Made by a program: the position numbers and the translations under genes
Part shown: positions 13,258 to 23,900 of the stretch, piece by piece
How the letters are laid out: every line of letters begins with the position of its first letter
Numbering within the stretch: position 1 is the stretch's first letter
Source of the DNA: Rhynochetos jubatus
Lineage: Eukaryota > Chordata > Aves > Eurypygiformes > Rhynochetidae
DNA: 64,000 nt
NCBI GenBank assembly: GCA_027574665.1
Contig: CM050650.1
Span: 103,761,086-103,825,085 of the forward strand
Reading direction: 5' to 3'
The notes under the pieces: model-generated
The model's input: the letters and a program-made list of their open reading frames with translations, nothing else
What the model was told of the DNA's origin: nothing
The model's database searches: none

Positions 13258-13340
13258 CGAGGGAAGTTACAGAGCCTCTGTTTAATCCTTAAAATAAGGA
13301 TAATGATCTTCTCTTGCCTCAGAGGTGTATGCAGATGAAG
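13258..13340 (+). mobile_element. MIR-like SINE fragment
   Basis: The stretch 'gagcctctgttt...ccttaaaataaggataatgat' followed by 'ttgcctcagaggtg' (13272-13326) follows the MIR core. In that core a 'gtgcctcagtttcc' block leads to 'ctgtaaaatggggataatgat' and then a 'ctgcctcagaggt' block. MIRs are ancient tRNA-derived SINEs shared by amniotes and survive in birds as short diverged pieces. The tRNA-like head and the LINE2-like tail are not recognisable, so only the core region is called. Alignment is by eye against a remembered consensus. Confidence 0.6.
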
Positions 13341-15208
13341 ACTGAGGCAGGTTGCTCTAGTGTGCGACAGGTTCACCTTCGTTTGTTCCTATACACATAT
13401 ACATACACACACAGGTATGTACATATATGGTCAGCCACGGACTAATGTCAAGGATCTAAGAAAATTGGTTTAGATAAACAGCCCAATTTCACATGCTTTC
13501 CTAAAATTTGCAGGCAACTCTTCTTACTTAGGAGGAGAAATGATTTTGTAAATATAAACATCTTTACAATATACTTCTCAAACCCATCCAGGACAACATA
13601 GAGCAATATTCTTCCCTTAGTAATTTCACCACTTTGGCATATAGCATATTGATTGTGAGCATATTTAAGTGAGTTTGTTTGGGTTTTTGCATTTTGTATA
13701 TTTAATTCAAGCTGCTTTGAACAACTTTACTACTTGCCTTAATTAAAATAAAATAAAGCAGGAAAAGGGCACATTAATTTTCCTGCCAGAGTTGCATTTA
13801 GCCCTAAGCACTTTGAGCAAGAGCACAGCGATGCACAATATGTTGCATAGTAATTCTGCCTGAGTAAAGCTCCCGATATTAAAGAATATTCATGCATCCA
13901 AGAGACAGTAAGCCTCAGTCGCAGACAGCTTGACACAGCATGGTGCAACATTCTTGTCCAGAATCTGGAAATGCCTGCTTGGGAAACTTTGGCAAGAGTA
14001 AGTCTGTACGATGTGCACCTCCTTGTAAGTTTAATTGTCTGTATACAAGCTATTAGCCTACCTTCAGGAGTTACTTTTCTTGATATTTTCCTCCTTCTTT
14101 TGCAGCATTCTGCCTAAATTAATATGAATAAGTCAAATAAAAGAAAGGCAATCCATGGCAATTTGAGGCTTTTGACCAAGCCTGAAGCCAGAATTGATGA
14201 ATAAGATTAATAAAGATAAAGAGAAACAAGTCTGGCTTTAAATGAGTATTGCTATTCTACAGACCGAATTGTTCAAGACAGGTTCCTTTAGTGTGGACTA
14301 TAGCTTTCCAAAGCTAACGTGCTGATCTCTTGCCATCATTGCACCATAGCGCAGACATCCTTCTCTTGTATTCCTCAATAGCATGTCTTCACGGTAGTAA
14401 ACAATGGAGCAATGCCTGATGAAAATGGATATAAAAACCCCCATCTAATAAAAGACTGCACTAAGAAACAGTGGTGAATCCATTGAAACTGCATGACAGG
14501 TCTGCAGCAAAATCAGAGATTTCTTCGAAGAATTTGTGTGCTGATTATGTAGTTAATAGCAATAATCAAAAGAATGCCATATAGATAAATTAAGACACCT
14601 ACAAAGAAATGGCATTAACTGAAAACAGGCACAACACATTTCACATCTCCACCTTGCATTTCAGCGCCACAGCACAATGAATCACTGTGAACAGCATGGT
14701 GATGGCTTCTTTAGAAGGCATATCTATCTCCCTGCCAAAACGGATGAGCACATTGTATTATGTCCTGTGTGAGTCTATTCAGACAGTTTAACTCCATTAC
14801 AAACTGTACAGACTATCCATATCACTTGCATGTGTTATCTCCATTATTGTCATCAGGATAGTCCTAAGATAGCGCAGTCACACTTCTTCTCGGTGTCTGA
14901 CTTTCTTTTGGAACTATTAGGTTTCCTTGGATATTTGCTTTGGGCTCAGATTCATAGAAATCATAGTTTAAATAGTCACAGCGTTCATTCCCATGTATCT
15001 GCAGGCTACAGAAGGCTACGTGTAGGCTCCCGTGGACTTACACGGGTGTAACTGCTAGCAGAAATCTGAAAAACGTGCAACTGCGTAGTTCTGCCATTGC
15101 TGTGGGACCTCTCTGAAGATGTGAACGTTTTGCTTCTGCAGCAGGGGAGGAACTCAGCATTGCTATCAAGCTGCAGTCAGAGGGATCTGGAAGATACACT
15201 ACACCAAA
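13341..15208. other. Unannotated DNA, no gene seen
   Basis: Contains a CA/TA microsatellite at 13391-13428 and a 6-bp hairpin (15029-15034 with 15041-15046). A pyrimidine tract ending in 'tttgcag' at about 14092-14105 resembles a splice acceptor, but no open frame of note follows it. The rest is AT-rich sequence in which I see nothing to name. Confidence 0.65.
13391..13428. repeat. Imperfect CA/TA microsatellite
   Basis: Alternating 'acatatacatacacacaca' type sequence that turns into 'gtatgtacatatat'. It is an interrupted dinucleotide repeat. Confidence 0.85.
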
Positions 15209-15272
15209 GCGTTGTGGAGCAACACACACCTGAGGACACAGCATTGTGGAGCAACTCACACCTGAGGACACA
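15209..15272. repeat. Two-copy 32-bp tandem duplication
   Basis: Copy 1 (15209-15240) begins 'gcgttgtggagcaacac' and copy 2 (15241-15272) begins 'gcattgtggagcaactc'. Both end in 'acctgaggacaca', and they differ at two positions. The next bases (gcc) start a third unit that breaks down at once. This looks like a local slippage or unequal-exchange duplication. Confidence 0.9.
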
Positions 15273-15720
15273 GCCAAACCTCCATTTGTGAAGGAGGAGA
15301 CGTGCTGCCTGGTGCTCCCTTCAACGGGAAGCTCTTGAAGGACAAGGTGCTGTACCGTGCTCTGAAAGCCATTGGTCTAACTGCCTGCCAGTGAGGCACT
15401 TCTCAATCTGGAAGATGTTCCCTGTGAGCAACCGGAGCTGGTCCCCTATGTAGAAAAGACTCTCATCTCCTCTCTGTGGACTGAGGTGAGGACACAGAGC
15501 CGCACAGGCTGCTCTAATGCCCATTTCCTCTGATTTCTACTGTGTTGGATGCTGTACCAACCTCTCATCATCTGGACCACATCAAAGATGGAAAAAAAAT
15601 GGCATGAATCTTACTGCTTCTACAAATACATTTATCCTCATATGGAAGTGTTTTGGAAATAGCTGAACCGTATTGTCAAACTTGAGGATTTTTCTCTAAA
15701 ATAACAACAGGTGAATGATG

Positions 15721-16008
15721 ACAGAATCACAGAATTACAGAATGGTAGGGATTGGAAGGGACCTTCAGAGACCATCTAGTCCAACCCCCTGCCAAGGCAG
15801 GTTAATCTAGAGCAGATCACACAGGTGGGTCCTGTGGGTTTTGAATATCTCCAGAGAAGGAGACTCCACAGCCTCTCTGGGCAGCCTGTTCCAGTGCTCT
15901 GGCACCCTCACAGAGAAGTTGTTCTTCCTCATGTTGAGATGGAATTTCCTGCATTTCTGTTTGTGCCTGCTGCCCCTTGTCCTGTTGCTGGGCACTGTTC
16001 CATCACCT
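15721..16008 (-). mobile_element. CR1 LINE 3' end, minus strand
   Basis: On the plus strand this reads as the reverse complement of a CR1 3' end. It starts at the tail 'agaatcacagaattacag', then 'gggaccttcagagaccatc', 'agtccaaccccctgcc', 'gggcagcctgttccagtgct' (15869-15888) and 'gccccttgtcctgttgctgg' (about 15972-15991). The terminal tail is intact, so the element points leftward. At about 16008 the alignment jumps to a different part of CR1 (next entry), which implies an internal deletion. It has no coding capacity. Confidence 0.93.
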
Positions 16009-16090
16009 TTCCAGGGATGGAGGTGAGGCTGACTGCCCTGTAGTTTCATGGGTCTTCCTTCTTGCTCTTTTTGAAGACTTAAAAGAGCAT
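16009..16090 (-). mobile_element. CR1 LINE internal piece joined to the 3' end by deletion
   Basis: The sequence 'tccagggatggaggtgaggc' followed by 'tgactgccctgtagtttcatgg' and 'tccttcttgctctttttgaagac' matches, in reverse complement, an internal CR1 segment that normally lies well upstream of the 3' UTR. It directly abuts the 3'-end piece in the same orientation. The two are best explained as one minus-strand insertion that lost a block of internal sequence. The right border is approximate. Confidence 0.8.
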
Positions 16091-16644
16091 TTTTATGAAC
16101 TGAAACAGTGTGAAATTTATCAAAATATAGATATTTTGGAATACTTCACTAAAATCTGTGCTTCCTCACCTGGAAATTTTTTGTGACACTTTTAAAAATC
16201 AGTGCAACAAAATCTCCAAAGACATCAGATAGATGAAGAAATTCAGGACAACTTTGAAATTTCAGATCAGGCTTTCATTTTTCATCCAGGTCTGCCCTGT
16301 ACTCTTTCCCTCTCATGAGAAAAACACCGGATTCAACTGCAGAAAAAGCTTACATTACTGAATCTCCTATTTAGTTTGCCTACCTCCAAGTACCTACATT
16401 ACCTACATCCAATCCATATCACCTAAGGCTTTTTAAATTGCTGTTCCATACTGTGATAATCAGATGTATTAAGAAATTTTATTTAAAACATTTTTAAACA
16501 AAAAGAAGGCATCCGGGGGAAGGTTTTGTTTTCATTTGTCTTTGTTTCTCACTATCCAAACCTATTATTAATTGGCAGTATATTAAATTAATTTTCCTCA
16601 AGTTGCATCAGTTTTGCCTATCATGGCAATTGGTAAGGGACCCC
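16091..16644. other. Unannotated AT-rich DNA, no gene seen
   Basis: I see no gene, exon or repeat that I can name between the rearranged CR1 and the LTR fragment. Confidence 0.6.
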
Positions 16645-16762
16645 CCTGTCTTTATCTCCCCCCACAACCTTCTTCACCTTATTTGCTACCACATCCTGAG
16701 GAGGGGAAGTGAGAGAGCAGATGGGTGGGGGTCTGGCAGCTGGCCACAGTCAACCCACCACA
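16645..16762 (+). mobile_element. Degraded endogenous-retrovirus LTR, 3' fragment
   Basis: The order 'ctgtctttatctcccccc', 'cttcttcacc', 'gaggggaagtgagagagcag', 'ggcagctggccacag' and terminal 'caacccaccaca' follows the last about 120 bp of the same LTR family as the longer copy at 19.79-20.32 kb. Compare that copy's 'gtatctcacctgg', 'gtgtgtgagcgagcatctg' and 'ggctaaaccacaac'. The 5' part of the LTR is missing and the fragment is well diverged. No internal retroviral genes are adjacent. Confidence 0.65.
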
Positions 16763-19700
16763 AGCACTGAAATCAGACATATACACTGTTCTAGAAATTA
16801 AGTACAGCGTCACATCGAATATTTTGTTAATTAAATAAAAAATGCTTTTTTAAGTCATCAATACAAAAATACATCTCAGTTGTAGAGTTTGTAATTGTAG
16901 CTAAGAATTGCAGAAGAGGTTGAGATGAATGTTTATGTTATTCATAACAACGATAATTCAAAAAATTGTTAAATGGTGGAAAATACACTGCTCCTTATTA
17001 TTTCTGTAGACTGAAAACAGTGAAACCCTTCCCCTGTTCGAGGTCATCTAGCAAGATTTTGACAGCGGCGTAGGGAAACTTATTCCAACATGCTGCCTAG
17101 ACAACTAATTTTGGTATTGGAAGAGGCATGTTTAACCCCCACAGTACATCAGTGGCAAGTGAAAGAAGAACACCATGAGCAGAGCAGGTGGGAAATGGGC
17201 CACTTTGTGCAAATAAGCAATCTAGTCCAAGCTAACACATAGGGAAATCAAATCAACTCTCCAGACTAAGCCTTAGTTACAGCGAGGTAAACTTGGGATA
17301 ATTTAAACTAATGCCTTAGTGATTCAAAAGATAATCTGCTTCATATAAATGCTAAATCACTAACCCCTCCACCAAATCAGATCTCAGGTTTTACAAGAAG
17401 ACGATACACAAGCATGTTCTTATTAATCTACATGAATCAATATTGTCTTGCTGAAAACAAGAATCTTTCAGCTCTCAATTCAGATTTACGCTTACTTCTT
17501 GGGCAAAGAGCTTACCTTCCTTTCCTCAACAGCATAAGCTACTCATATCTTAGTACCGCAATACATCTGTCCAGTATTTTTTATTCTTGCAATATACTAA
17601 GCTCTTTCTTCACTTAATCTTGCCATTACCAGTGAAACAGCACTTTTTGGTTTATTCTTGTTTTAACACAGACAAAAGAAAGCTATAAAAAAGTCTGCAG
17701 AAAAAGTGTCCAGCTGATGCAATTGTTATAATTCTGATTTGTCCATTTCCCTTTACATGCATAAAATGTGTGAGGAAAACCAAGAGAGTTTCAGAGCATG
17801 TATTTTAAAACTTTCCATGAGAATTCTCATCAATATTTTGTCTAACATGGTTTTGAATGTATGAAGAACAGCTAACAGATTCTCCTGGCTTCTTAGTTTA
17901 CTCCTTAATCCTACAAATACGATTTTTAAGATTCTTTTCACAAGTCAGTAAGGGCCAAGGCTGTAGCTTTAGGCGGCAATGTGTTGAGCAACAAGAATCA
18001 TGTTTATGTCTTCTAGGTGGGCACCAAGGCACTCTTACATCCGATTTTGCCTACTAGTAAATCCCCAATGATTCTACTGAGAGGATCTATAACCTTTTGC
18101 TAAAAAGCAAATTAAAATCACACAAATGTCATTTTGAAAGCAACCTATAGAATACTCAGATGTCTGAATCTATTGAATTTGTAGGTTTAGGGAAGGTTTG
18201 GTAGATCCCTCCTTCCCTTTACTTGAGCACATCTTTATTTTATTTTCCTCATATTCTGTACAACTGCTCCATCAGAGTGTCCTTCATTTGAAGAGAACAG
18301 CTGCTAGCACGGTAATCACAGTGTCCCCTTCTGTGTCGGAAACAGTAGCTAGGAATCCTGCTCTCAATACTTATTTTTCTGTTCATGACACATCACAGCT
18401 GCGTGAATAAGACTCCTTAAATTTAAGCATGAAAACATTAATTTAAAATGGTTTGTTTGGAGGAATCTGTATTATTCAATACCCAATATTGTTTTGATCT
18501 GTTCGCAGATTTCAGTGTCTCTGGAAATGTTTCAAGCACTTCAGCTTTGTCTGAATTCCCTTGGAGCAGGGGCGCAGGTGCCATAACCATGTGAGCAGGA
18601 GCTATGCAGTCCCCCAGCCTGCAATTCCATGGAAATCTCATCTTTTCAGAACCAACTGACTACCCCAAAATGGGATTCTTAATGACACACTACCTGGAAA
18701 TTTAAGTGCAGCCTCTTTTATTTTCAAAGTCACCCATTTGAAGACAGACAGTTAAACTTACTTGTTATGACCATTTAACAAGTGAAAATTCTTGAAAGTA
18801 AAAAATACATTATTTTACCTTTGGGAGTAGGGAGAAAAATGTTCATATTGTATTCAGAAAACTGGCACTGCTAAAGAAAAAAAAAATTATAATGGTTGAG
18901 CTCCTGATATCTAACTGCTAATAGAATTTGGAACCGAAATCAGTAAAATAGAAATCATGCCATTAAATTAACATTATAGTAATACTCTTTTAAAATACAA
19001 TTTTAAATATCTGAGTTGATTTGCAGGTCTCTGTGCTACTTGTGGATATAATTTCTCCTCTTTCTTTCTCACGCCCCATGCAGAAGGGCACACGTGGTGC
19101 CTTTCAGGCTAGCTGGTTTTCTCAGTGCTTCAAAACTAAAACACAAGTGTAGAATGTGCAAAAGAGTTGAACTTCTGAGTACTTCCTTACGATGGTCTTA
19201 AACCAAATCACACCAGTGGCAGCATCTTTCATATATTTTCAATTTCAAAACTTTAAATTTTGGAAGGTAATAAAAATTTGCATTCTTTCTTAGGTCTTTA
19301 ATTCTGCCCTTGCTTGACTACTGCTATAATTTTAGGTTTTAAATCTAAAGTGGAAAATGTGGTTAAAGAAGAGATTTGAAAGTGAGTGCATTAGTTGCCA
19401 GGTTCGCTGTGTGCCTTCACTGATTTTTGCAAGCAGAATCTCTTTCACTGGACTTCAGAGTCCCAGAAAACTGACAGAAGAGAATCATTGGAAATGTCTG
19501 TCCTTCTGTGAGGATAAATTCCCTTCCTTTGCACAGACAAACATTCGTAGACTCCATCAGACAAAATTTCTATCAATTTATGTCAGTAGTGTTTCCCAAA
19601 TACATCAAGTGGGACAACTCCTGCACTTTTATCTCAAATAAGACAGCATTCTGCTACCTGGTGAAGTATTACCATCCATATTTTACAGAAGAATGACTTG

Positions 19701-19786
19701 GAAAGAAACTGCATGATCTGTTAGCAATCAAAAATATTTTCAGCACAGTCACATCTCCAGCCTCCATCACGGTGCCTGACAAATTC
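16763..19786. other. Unannotated AT-rich DNA, no gene seen
   Basis: Long AT-rich stretch with no recognisable gene, exon or repeat. Open frames are at most 94 codons (19357-19641) and lack recognisable features. Confidence 0.65.
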
Positions 19787-20319
19787 TGCTGGGTTTGGCT
19801 GAGACAGAGTGAATTTTCATCACAGTAGCTAGTAGGAGGCTGCGTTTAGGATTTGGGCAGAGAAGAATATTGACAACACACTATTGTTTTTATTTATTGC
19901 CAAGCAATGTTTAGATTAAGCCAAGGACTTTTTCAGTTTCTCACACTGTCCCTGTGTTCCCAGCTTCTTCTCTACAAGAAGCTGAGAGGAGACACAGCCA
20001 GGACAGCTGACCAAACTGACCAAAGGGATGTTTCATGCCAGAAGGCGCCATACTCAGTACATAAGCCGAGGGGGATTGGCCAGGGGACATTGCTGCGGTC
20101 AGGCACCAGGTGGTGAGCAATTGTTGCATTGTGTATCACTTGGTTTTGTATGGTCTTTTATCAGCATTATTATTATTATTATTACTATTATTATTATTTC
20201 CTCTCCCTTTGCTGTCTTATTAAACTATTTGTATCTCACCTGGGGGGTAGGGGGTGGGGCGCGGTGTGTGAGCGAGCATCTGTGTGGTGTTTAGTTGCCG
20301 TGTGGGGCTAAACCACAAC
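19787..20319 (+). mobile_element. Solo LTR of an avian endogenous retrovirus (ERVL-like family)
   Basis: Nearly complete LTR. It starts 'tgctgggtttggctgagac' and continues through 'cacagtagctagtagg', 'ttgccaagcaatgtttag', 'agccaaggactttttc', 'gaggagacacagccagg' and 'acagctgaccaaactg'. Next come 'accaaagggatgtttcatg' and a degenerate promoter-like 'cagtacataagc' (about 20055-20066), then a TTA repeat, 'ttattaaactatttgtatct' as the polyadenylation-side block, and the end 'ggctaaaccacaac'. I know this family from memory as a very common LTR in non-galliform birds; assignment to ERVL is from memory and unverified. There is no second LTR and no gag/pol/env-like sequence on either side, so it is a solo LTR left by LTR-LTR recombination. 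A clear target-site duplication is not visible: 'aattc' before it and 'aactc' just after differ by one base and are slightly offset. Confidence 0.85.
20167..20199 (+). repeat. TTA trinucleotide repeat inside the LTR
   Basis: About eleven TTA/TAT units with one C interruption, lying between the promoter-proximal part and the polyadenylation-side block of the LTR. I remember such a repeat as a normal part of this LTR family, so it is probably not a separate insertion. Confidence 0.85.
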
Positions 20320-22110
20320 CCAAACTCATCCTTCTCTTTTTCTATCAGGAATAACGTATATATTCCACAATTTGTTTCCCCAATATCTGAGTAATTTATC
20401 ATTCAATTATCTGCTGTTAATGGCATAAGCATACAAGTGAAATAAAAATACCTGAATCAGAGGGATTAATCTGGTAAAAAGCCTGTATGACTGTTGTGTT
20501 ACTGTTCTGGAAAATCACGTACTGGTCCCACAGGGAAGCTCAGAATAAGGAGTGTCATTGCATGAAACAACGAAGACTGAAGTATTTATGAACTGGTTAA
20601 ATTGCAGCCCTGTGTGAGAGTTTGGGGGAGGCTGTTAATTATTCATATATAAATTAAGAGTGGAAATTTTAAATTTACTTCTCAACAGACTTACTCACTT
20701 CACGATCATTATTAGTCCAAAATCCATCTTTTCCTAATTTGGTTATTTAAAATGTAAATGTTTGCTGAAAGGTCTTACCAGGGAATTGTGTACCCATACG
20801 TAAAAGAGTGTGGACCAGAATCTGAGTCCATCGCTAGAGCTCTGGTGTCAGGCTTGGGCACCGATTGCACTGTGTGTGTGGTCACGGAGCAGGGCAATGT
20901 CCTGAGTGAGGGAACACACCAGGCAGTTTTAGCATCCTCTCTGGCTTTTGTGGCCTGTGCTATCTGGCAGTACCTCGGAGGAGGCACGCACTGCTCCTTC
21001 TTGCCTCTCTAACCAGAAATGTGCGTGTGTGTGTGTGTGCATAGGAACAAACGCCTGCCTCTGCTCAAATCTAACAGCATTCCTGTATGAGACCAGGTAG
21101 AGGGGACATGAGATCCTAGAACAAGAGAAATCAGAAGTGAATCTTGCTTACTGAAGCACAGACATCCATAAAGGTCCATGCTCAGATCAGACACTGAGGG
21201 TTTTAGTACAAAGCAGTTAGTGTCTAGATGGCATTGTCCAGTCTGGGAATCATGAGAATAGTAAGAAGCAGGCACTCACTGCACAACAGGCACATAAGGG
21301 ATCCATCAAAGTAGGACTGCAACTAGCTTCAAGGGACACCAAACCCAAAAGGCTGAGATGATGCACATAGTCCCAGGAAAAGGAGTTTCCCATCTTAGAA
21401 AACCTTTCCCTTTTCCCACAGGGCCTTATTCCAGAGCCCATTAAAACCAAGGGGAAGCTCATACTCATTTTCATCTACAGTACACCCAAACTGTTACCAC
21501 TACTGCTTTGTTTATAAGGCAATGATGCATTATAAGACACAATGCTAATATTGACACAAATACAGTATGAACCACGAAGCTCCATGAAGGTCTAAACTGT
21601 ACAAAAATCTGTAGGATTTTAGAGCATGGCAATGGAACTGCCTCTGCATGGAGCCAATGCAGGAAACCTGAAGACTGCACAATGCTACTACATACTATTC
21701 CTGACAAGTGTCCTGTGCCATCCAACTTCTCTACCCCATATTACAGCAAAATTGTATCTAAATAGGATTGCTGATATTGTTAGCTCACCATCCCAAATTT
21801 GGATTTTATCTATCTGTTTCATCACCCTGCTGAACCCATTTTGACAGCTGCAGTGTGAATGCTAAGGACAGGGGTTCACCTTTGCTTCCTCCTATAAAAA
21901 CAAGATCTTACTCAGACAGTACCTAGTTCCATGAAGCCCTCATCCTTCATTCACATTATAGGTGCTGCTAGAATGGAAATCATACAGATAACTGAGCTAT
22001 CCTTGTCCTGTAGGAATATTGAAGAGCTCAAAATTTTGTTGCAAAAATCTTGCAGATATTTCTCCCCTCACAAGAGGTTATTATGTTGTTATTAATACCT
22101 TTTATGTTGG
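20320..22110. other. Unannotated DNA, no gene seen
   Basis: Holds a GT microsatellite (21020-21040). An 84-codon plus-strand frame (20758-21012) and several others up to 88 codons overlap on both strands and show no recognisable protein features. No exon structure is evident. Confidence 0.6.
21020..21040 (+). repeat. GT dinucleotide microsatellite
   Basis: About ten GT units with one GC interruption. It could form Z-DNA and is likely to vary in length between individuals. Confidence 0.9.
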
Positions 22111-22306
22111 TTTCTTCATGGTTGGGGCGGTGAGGCACTAGAAGGGGTTGCCCAGAGAAGTTGTAGAAACCCCATCCCTGGAAGTGTTTGAGGTTGGATG
22201 AGGCTTTGAGCAACCTGGTCTAGTGGAGGGTGTCCCTGCCCATGGCAGGGGGGTTGGAACTAGATGATCTTTAGGGTCCCTTCCAACCCAAACCATTCTA
22301 TGAATT
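22111..22306 (+). mobile_element. CR1 LINE 3' end
   Basis: Strongly 5'-truncated CR1. It begins near 'cttcatggttggggcgg', then shows 'ggttgcccagagaagttg', 'ttgaggttggatgaggc', 'aacctggtctagtgg', 'gtgtccctgcccatggcag' and 'tcccttccaacccaaacc', and ends with 'attctatgaat'. The end is the typical CR1 tail. It is of the same general type as the copies at 11.55 and 51.76 kb but keeps the terminal block that the first of those has lost. Non-coding. Confidence 0.94.
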
Positions 22307-23625
22307 TAATCTATTTTAAGAATCCAAAATTTAGATCAGGTAAACTTATCAAGCTTGTTAATGTTTCTTTAGCTGTAGATGTGATTTAAGGGGCTCTTAC
22401 TGAAGTTAGTTTATTCCTAGTAACAGATCTTTTCCTATATCAACCTCAAAAGCCCCAAGTTGTACTAATCAACAAGTTACCTGGTGTACTTTAAAATGGA
22501 ACTGTGAAATGGTACATTCAAAGACAATGGAATTATGCAAGCACACAAAAATAAAGAAAAGAATGGGACAAAAAAGGTCTGTCCAGCTTGTCTCTGCGTG
22601 TTTTTGAAAAAGCCAGTCTCATCAAAGCTGTGGGTTGGAGTGTGGCCACAGACAGAGCCAAGTCAGCGCAACTGGGCGCCCTTTGGGCAGGGAGTGGGAA
22701 GGAAGAAGTGTCTGTGGGCAGGATGTGAACCTCTTCAGATGGATCTGCTAAAGGAATAACGAAATGGTGCCACAAATTCAGTTAAAATATGGGGGGAGAT
22801 AAATGCTTAGACAGCAGTTCAGAGCAATAGCACAAATTAACTGTCTAATTATAACGTATAATTTAAGCTTTTACTAAGTCTATCAAAATGTATACAGGCT
22901 ACATATTTATGAGAAAAATACCATTGACTCCATATAATCAATAAAATCAAGAGTCCCTATGAGACTCAGCTACTTAGCCTGACAATCTTTATGACATTCA
23001 GTATTATTCCTTTTGGTTTAAGATGTTTTCTCCCTTCAGCTGCTACTATGCCTGCACAAATGGGAAGAAGCCAAATGATTGCACTGAGGAAACAGTGAGG
23101 CTGAATAGATACAAAATGCTGTCAAACTTACCGAATGAACAGAAAAAATATGCCTTTAATTTCTTTTAGTTCTTGCCTATTACTTCTATGAACAGTTGGG
23201 CAGGGGAAAGGAAAATAAATCAGATGCAAGAATAATTGTCCAAATGACAATATGCCACTTTAAAAGCCATTGGTAAAATTTATAAGACTAAAAGTGCAGG
23301 AAGAAAACTGGAATTAAAAAAACATCTTTGGAGATGTATAGAATAGCCCCCACATTCTATGCCCACCTCCTACCCAAGCAGCTGATGGAAATGGGAAGGG
23401 ATGTGAGGCTTGGGGGTGTTTAACCCAGGCCTTGTCTCTAAAAGGAGAGAGCCAGCACAAAGGAGGGCTTTCTAAGAACAAGCACCTCCTAGGAAAAGCC
23501 TGATTCCCTCAAAACCCAGAACAACTGAACCAGGCCCTCTTCTCAAAGCAATGCCGAGCTCACTGCCCCCTCCAACCCCGCAGCAAAATTTCTATAGGAG
23601 ATGAACTACCTCCGCCTGGGTTTCC

Positions 23626-23900
23626 TTGTCATCACGTAGAGGAGACGCCACAGCGAGGGAGTTACCGCGGCTGTGTGCTGAATTAACATCTGATCGCCAA
23701 CACCGGGTTTCCTTTTTGATCCTCTGCAATCAAAGCGCAGGACTCCGCCGGGATACTGGCAGCAGGGGCTACGGGTGGGCACGCTGGCTCCCTAAGCCAC
23801 ACGCTCACCAGCTATGCCATCGTCTGCGCCGCGTATGGGATTATTTATCCCGACGTGCCTGGCCTGCCCTTGCCCCTCCTCTCTCCGTGGGTAAAGCACA
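23626..23900. other. Small CpG-dense islet
   Basis: I count by eye about 19 CpG dinucleotides in about 235 bp, in a neighbourhood where CpG is otherwise sparse. Three reading frames are open over parts of it. One of them (about 23741-23888) is bounded by 'gcgcag' on the left and 'ccgtgg|gtaaag' on the right, which are passable splice-acceptor and donor signals. The peptide is not recognisable. It could be an orphan CpG islet, the promoter of a non-coding transcript, or an undetected exon. Confidence 0.45.

Noticed and set aside
14092-14105. Pyrimidine tract ending in 'tttgcag' as a splice acceptor
   Set aside because: The downstream sequence has no open frame or donor that would make an exon.
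14942-14975. 'ttcatagaaatcatag' as a possible CR1 tail
   Set aside because: No CR1 body follows on either side. Short AT-rich similarity only.
15209-15272. Two 32-bp repeats as a CRISPR-like array
   Set aside because: The two units are directly adjacent with no spacers and the genome is vertebrate, so this is a simple tandem duplication.
20241-20263. G-quadruplex candidate in the LTR
   Set aside because: Only three G runs of three or more lie close together. The next is too far away for a standard quadruplex.
20028-20294. Plus-strand frame with isoleucine runs
   Set aside because: It lies wholly within the solo LTR, and the runs come from the TTA repeat.
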